Source: DATBFX01 sp036558305 (GTDB taxonomy: Bacteria; Chloroflexota; Chloroflexia; Thermomicrobiales; UBA6265). From it: a stretch of DNA of 32,654 nucleotides. A program made the position numbers and the translations under genes. Positions within the stretch are counted from its first letter, which is position 1; each line of letters begins with the position of its first letter. This document shows positions 29,194 through 32,654 of this stretch, piece after piece. The stretch covers positions 1 to 32,654 of the forward strand of contig DATBFX010000164.1 of NCBI GenBank assembly GCA_036558305.1, in the 5' to 3' direction. The notes below the pieces were generated by a model. It did no database searches, was not told where the DNA came from, and saw nothing but the letters and a program-made list of their open reading frames with translations.

Positions 29194-30903
29194 ATGGAGC
29201 GGCGGGTGGGGAGGCGGAGTGGCTTGACGTCGTACGGGGACGAGGGGTTCAGCACGTTCATGCGGCGGGCGTTTGCCAAGGGGATGGGGTACACGGACGA
29301 GGATCTGCGGCGGCCGGTGATCGGGATCTGCAATTCGTGGAGCGAGTTGAACCATTGCAACAGCGGCCTCCGCGGGTTGGCGGAGGCGGTGAAGCGCGGC
29401 GTGTGGCAGGCGGGCGGGTGGCCGCTGGAGTTTCCGACGATCTCGCTGGGCGAAATCTTCATCAGCCCGACGGCGATGCTCTACCGCAACCTGATGGCAA
29501 TGGACACCGAGGAGATGATCCGGGCGCAACCGATCGACGGTGTGGTGCTGCTCGCCAACTGCGACAAGACGACGCCGGCCCAACTGATGGGGGCGGCGAG
29601 CGCCGACCTGCCGGCGATCATGCTGACCGGCGGGCCGATGCTGAACGGGCGCTGGCGGGGGCAGGATCTGGGGGCGTGCACCGATTGCCGGCGGTATTGG
29701 ACGGAGTACCGGGCCGGGACGATCGGCGAGGCGGAATTGGGGGAGTTGGAGAACGCGCTGTTCCGCTCGGCCGGGCATTGCATGGTGATGGGGACGGCGA
29801 GCACGATGGCGTCGCTCGCGGAGGCGATCGGGATGACGTTGCCGGGGACGGCGGCGATCCCGGCGCCCGATTCGGGGCGGGTGCGGCTGGCGGAGGAGAC
29901 GGGGCGGCGGATCGTGGCGATGGTCGAGGAGGACCTGCGACCGTCGCGCATTTTGACCCGTGAGGCGTGCGAGAACGCGATCCGGGTCTGCGTGGCGATC
30001 GGTGGGTCGACGAACGCGGTGGTGCACCTGGCAGCGATCGCCCGGCGCGCGGGTGTCGGTCTGCCGCTCGACCGTTGGGACGAACTGAGTCGGATGACGC
30101 CGATGGTGGCGAGTATGCGGCCGACCGGCAAGTTCCAGATGCAAGAGTTGCACGAGGCGGGGGGAATCCGCGCGGTGATGCGGGAGTTGCTGCCGCTCCT
30201 GCACGGGCAGGCGATGACGGTCAGCGGGAAGACGGTCGCGGAGAACCTGGGGGCGGTGCCGGAGACGACGCGGCGCGACGTGATCGCGCCGCTGGGAGAG
30301 CCGTTCGCGGCGGAGGGCGGGATCGCGGTGCTGCGCGGGAACCTGGCGCCGGGTGGGGCGATCATCAAGCACGCGGCGGCCTCGCCGGGGTTGTTGCGGC
30401 ACCGGGGGACGGCGGTCGTCTTCGATTCGGTCGAGGAGATGACGCGCCGGGTCAACGATCCGGCGTTGCCGGTGACCGCGGGGAGCGTCCTGGTCTTGCG
30501 GCACGCGGGGCCGGTCGGCGGGCCGGGGATGCCGGAGGCGGGGATGATCCCGATCCCCGCCAAGCTGCTGGCGGCGGGTGTCCGGGACATGGTGCGGATC
30601 TCGGACGCGCGGATGAGCGGGACGGCGTACGGGACGGTGGTGCTGCACGTGGCGCCGGAGGCGGCGGTGGGCGGACCGCTGGCGGCGGTGCGCGACGGGG
30701 ACGAGATCGAGCTCGACGTGCCGTCGCGCGCGCTTTCGCTGTTGGTGCCGGAGGAGGAGATCGCGCGGCGGTTGGCGGAACAGCCGCCTTTTGCTGCCGG
30801 GGGCTCCGCGAGACGCGGGTACGGGTGGCTCTATGCCAGGCACGTGCTCCAGGCCGATGCAGGGTGCGACTTCGACTTCTGCGCGGCGGGTTGGGATGGG
30901 TAA
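29194..30903 (+). CDS. IlvD/Edd-family dehydratase, L-arabinonate/pentonate type
   Basis: 569 residues from ATG 29194 (RBS GGAGG; GTG 29191 also possible). Cys55 (LNHCNSG), Cys123 (NCDKTTP) and Cys196 (GHCMVMGTASTM) correspond, with a constant offset of four, to the [2Fe-2S] ligands 59/127/200 that I recall for L-arabinonate dehydratase. The catalytic Ser lies in RMSGTAYG (residue 475). KTTPAQLMG and the GHCMVMGTAST box separate it from IlvD and 6-phosphogluconate dehydratase. It should convert a pentonate or similar aldonate to a 2-keto-3-deoxy acid. The exact sugar acid is not certain. It is monocistronic, followed by a terminator hairpin; uxuA nearby supports sugar-acid use. Confidence 0.88.
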   Translation: MERRVGRRSGLTSYGDEGFSTFMRRAFAKGMGYTDEDLRRPVIGICNSWSELNHCNSGLRGLAEAVKRGVWQAGGWPLEFPTISLGEIFISPTAMLYRNLMAMDTEEMIRAQPIDGVVLLANCDKTTPAQLMGAASADLPAIMLTGGPMLNGRWRGQDLGACTDCRRYWTEYRAGTIGEAELGELENALFRSAGHCMVMGTASTMASLAEAIGMTLPGTAAIPAPDSGRVRLAEETGRRIVAMVEEDLRPSRILTREACENAIRVCVAIGGSTNAVVHLAAIARRAGVGLPLDRWDELSRMTPMVASMRPTGKFQMQELHEAGGIRAVMRELLPLLHGQAMTVSGKTVAENLGAVPETTRRDVIAPLGEPFAAEGGIAVLRGNLAPGGAIIKHAAASPGLLRHRGTAVVFDSVEEMTRRVNDPALPVTAGSVLVLRHAGPVGGPGMPEAGMIPIPAKLLAAGVRDMVRISDARMSGTAYGTVVLHVAPEAAVGGPLAAVRDGDEIELDVPSRALSLLVPEEEIARRLAEQPPFAAGGSARRGYGWLYARHVLQADAGCDFDFCAAGWDG

Positions 30904-30925
30904 TTGCGGGCCGAGCCTGGCCGAC

Positions 30926-30963
30926 GGGGTCCCGGGCGGAATGCGGCGATGCGCCGCGACCCC
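30926..30963 (+). terminator. Terminator-like hairpin after the IlvD/Edd dehydratase
   Basis: GGGGTC (30926-30931) pairs with GACCCC (30958-30963) around an inner hairpin GCGGCG-ATG-CGCCGC (30943-30957). ATCACGTTTT follows. Confidence 0.5.
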
Positions 30964-31025
30964 ATCACGTTTTAGCCGCGCCGCCAGTCAACCTGAGTAG
31001 TGGGGAGAGACGCGGCGGAGGGACC

Positions 31026-31649
31026 ATGGCACGGCAGGCGACGGGCACGGCCTCGGAGGAGATCGGGGCAGCGGCGACGTCCGCAGCGCCGGACGACGAT
31101 GCCCTGGTCGCGCTGGCCCGCGCCGATCGCGCCGCCTTCGGGTTACTCTACGACCGCTACGCGGAGGCGGTCTTCCGCTACTGCGACCGGCGGCTGCGCG
31201 ACCGGCCGCTGGCGGAGGACGCGACCAGTCAGGTCTTCGTCCGGGCGCTCCGCGGACTGGGCGGCTACCGCGGCGGCCCGACCGGATCGTTCCGGTCCTG
31301 GCTCTTCGCGATCGCCCACAACGTCACCGCCGACGTCCTGCGGACCGCGCCGGGCGATCGGCCACTGGAGGCGGCACTCGACGTCGTCGACGACGCGCCG
31401 GGTCCCGAAGACCTGGCCCTCGACGAAGAACTCCGCGGGTCCCTCCGCGCGCTGCTGGCTCACCTCACGGTCGACCAGCGGCGGATCATCGAATTGCGCC
31501 TGGCAGGGCTAACCGGCGTGGAGATCGCGGCGGCGCTCGGTCGCCACCCCGACGCCATCCGCGCGGGGCAACTGCGGGCGACGAACCGCTTGCGGGAACT
31601 GCTCGGCGTCGCGGCGCCGGCGCGAGGAGAACACGATGGCGACGCCTGA
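31026..31649 (+). CDS. ECF-type sigma-70 family RNA polymerase sigma factor
   Basis: 207 residues from ATG 31026 (GGAGGG RBS). Region 2 covers about 36-105: FGLLYDRYAEAVFRYCDRRL, then EDATSQVFVRALRGL for the -10-contact helix and SFRSWLFAIAHNVTADVLR. Region 4 (about 140-195: LTVDQRRIIELRLAGLTGVE and IAAALGRHPDAIRAGQLRA) carries the -35-binding HTH. No C-terminal extension. The stop overlaps the next gene, a membrane-anchored protein, by 14 bases, the typical sigma/anti-sigma layout. It probably activates a small set of genes in response to an envelope signal; the stimulus is unknown. Confidence 0.9.
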   Translation: MARQATGTASEEIGAAATSAAPDDDALVALARADRAAFGLLYDRYAEAVFRYCDRRLRDRPLAEDATSQVFVRALRGLGGYRGGPTGSFRSWLFAIAHNVTADVLRTAPGDRPLEAALDVVDDAPGPEDLALDEELRGSLRALLAHLTVDQRRIIELRLAGLTGVEIAAALGRHPDAIRAGQLRATNRLRELLGVAAPARGEHDGDA

Positions 31650-32654
31650 CGGGAACGGGCGGCCACCGGAGGAGGTCGAACCGGTCGCGCGGCGGCTCGA
31701 CGATTTCTGGGACGACCTCGTCGGCGGCGTGGCGCCGCGCGGGCTCGAGGGCGATCTGGCGACGGTGGTCCGGCACGTCCACGCGATCGACGACGCACGG
31801 CCGGCGGCCCCGGCGTTCCTCGCCCGGTTGCGGCGGGAATTGGTCGGCGAGAGGGCGACCGCCGAGGAGGCGACCAAGCCCGCGCCGGCGATGCGCCAGG
31901 TGACCGAAGCGGCGGCCCGGCACGACCGAGGCGCGCTGCCACGGACGGCGCCGATCCGCCGGTGGGCCACGACCCACCTCGCGACGGCGGCGCTCGTGCT
32001 GCTGACGCTGGGGGCGGTTGTCTACGTGCTCGCGCGTATCCCGAACGAGACGCACGGACCGGGCGCGGGCCCGGCCAGTCCGGCGCCGAGCCCGACTCCC
32101 GGTTGGCCCTGCGACCTGCTCGCCGCGCCGGCGGACGGGACGCCGAACCCGGTTGCCACCGTGGCGACCGCCAACGAGCGGCTCGACGCGGCGACCGTCG
32201 AGCGGTTGACCGATGCCGCGATGCACCTCGGCACTTGCCTCGCAAGGCACGTCGAATTGCCGTATCCCGACCTGATGACGCCCGGATTCATGACCAGCCG
32301 GTTCGGGACGACCGACCAGGCAACCGTCTTTGCGGCGCTGGCCTCCGTCTCGACACTCGAGCCCACCGCCGGAACGAACCCGCAGGCAGCCTCCGGCGGA
32401 CGACTGAGCGTCGACCTCACCTGGCTGTTGGGCAACGACTACATCCGCGAGCGCTGGTATTTCGTCCAATCCGGATCGAGACTCTTGCTGGACGACGTGA
32501 GACCGCTGTCCAACGATGCCGCCGACCCGGCGCGCTCGCCGGATCTGCCGGACCTGCCGGGGCCGCCGCCGTCCGTGGGTCAGGACACGCCCATCCCAAG
32601 CCCGACGCCGGTCTACCCGTGCAACACCGTGGGCATGCCGCCGGACGGCAGTCC
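31636..32654 (+). CDS. Membrane-anchored probable anti-sigma protein (3' end beyond window)
   Basis: 339 codons stay open from ATG 31636 to the right edge. The start overlaps the sigma factor gene by 14 bases, and AGGAGAACACG lies just ahead as RBS. Residues 1-110 are cytoplasmic (DDFWDDLVGGV, AFLARLRRELVGE), where sigma binding would occur. One membrane helix is at about 112-134 (ATTHLATAALVLLTLGAVVY). The outside part begins with a Pro/Ser linker, then WPCDLLAAPADGTPNP and a folded region including LPYPDLMTPGFMTSRF and RERWYFVQSGSRLLLDDVRP. Near the edge VYPCNTVGMPPDGSP restarts the same Pro-Cys...Pro-x-Asp-Gly pattern, so a second copy of the outer domain probably follows. No zinc-binding ZAS motif (HxxxCxxC) was seen. 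Confidence 0.8.
   Translation, partial: MATPDGNGRPPEEVEPVARRLDDFWDDLVGGVAPRGLEGDLATVVRHVHAIDDARPAAPAFLARLRRELVGERATAEEATKPAPAMRQVTEAAARHDRGALPRTAPIRRWATTHLATAALVLLTLGAVVYVLARIPNETHGPGAGPASPAPSPTPGWPCDLLAAPADGTPNPVATVATANERLDAATVERLTDAAMHLGTCLARHVELPYPDLMTPGFMTSRFGTTDQATVFAALASVSTLEPTAGTNPQAASGGRLSVDLTWLLGNDYIRERWYFVQSGSRLLLDDVRPLSNDAADPARSPDLPDLPGPPPSVGQDTPIPSPTPVYPCNTVGMPPDGS

Noticed and set aside
29170..30843. A 557-codon minus-strand frame opposite the IlvD/Edd dehydratase
   Set aside because: Arg/His/Pro-rich with no motif; the plus strand has all three iron-sulfur cysteines and the catalytic Ser.
29967..31025. Apparent long N-terminal extension of the sigma factor
   Set aside because: The frame is open upstream through the dehydratase, but the extension is Gly/Asp-rich shadow sequence; the RBS and region 2 support the start at 31026.
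1..32654. tRNA, rRNA, insertion-sequence transposase, integrase or phage genes
   Set aside because: Looked for on both strands by motif and by protein; none seen. The inverted repeats found are not flanked by a transposase gene.

Overview
This is a very G+C-rich bacterial window (by eye about two thirds G+C). Its gene families point to Chloroflexota, most likely a Thermomicrobia-type organism. The reasons are a 1,078-residue BTAD/AAA/TPR regulator, a Tat-exported oligopeptide-binding protein, a Gram-positive-type T-box leader and the archaeal/genomic form of AspRS. The lineage is inferred from gene content only; there is no rRNA or tRNA gene. The strands carry long false antisense frames, as usual for such DNA.

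Layout. 1-760: an O-methyltransferase cut by the left edge, preceded by a truncated GYD-domain gene behind a strong promoter. 895-1931: an Xre/MbcA-RES toxin-antitoxin pair with a perfect palindromic operator over its promoter. 1988-3342: a Tat-exported protein and a 69-residue protein, both of unknown function. 3592-4114: a tyrosinase gene decayed by a nonsense mutation, a frameshift, an internal deletion and lost copper-ligand histidines. 4138-5856: a 29-bp perfect inverted repeat, then aspS behind a T-box leader whose specifier reads GAC (Asp). 5983-8889: a frameshifted small gene, a GNAT acetyltransferase, an XRE regulator followed by clpP, and an APH-family kinase. 8953-15781: a leftward flavoprotein cluster (small protein, FAD-linked oxidase, PPOX-fold protein, FAD-dependent oxidoreductase) downstream of the large regulator. 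15987-17852: a GH13 alpha-amylase-family enzyme. 18144-20403: a beta-lactamase-fold serine hydrolase overlapping an FRG-domain gene. 20734-25508: an S51 peptidase and a peptide ABC importer (binding protein and two permeases, no ATPases in view), read as peptide uptake and use. 25874-26749: a secreted protein. 27043-30903: mannonate dehydratase and an arabinonate-type IlvD/Edd dehydratase, suggesting sugar-acid catabolism, separated by a two-gene unit of unknown function. 31026 to the end: a sigma factor overlapping a membrane-anchored, probable anti-sigma protein.

The most unusual signal is a set of intergenic hairpins built from tandem seven-base units. They occupy nearly all of both gaps inside the peptide ABC operon, form the 3' end of the FAD-linked oxidase gene, and lie in the linker of the aspS T-box. 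Single-arm heptamer tracts also follow the amylase and precede uxuA. A second repeat family, based on C-runs around ATCCTGGG, builds large palindromes at 4138-4208 and 26770-27020. No CRISPR array, insertion-sequence transposase, phage gene or tRNA was seen.
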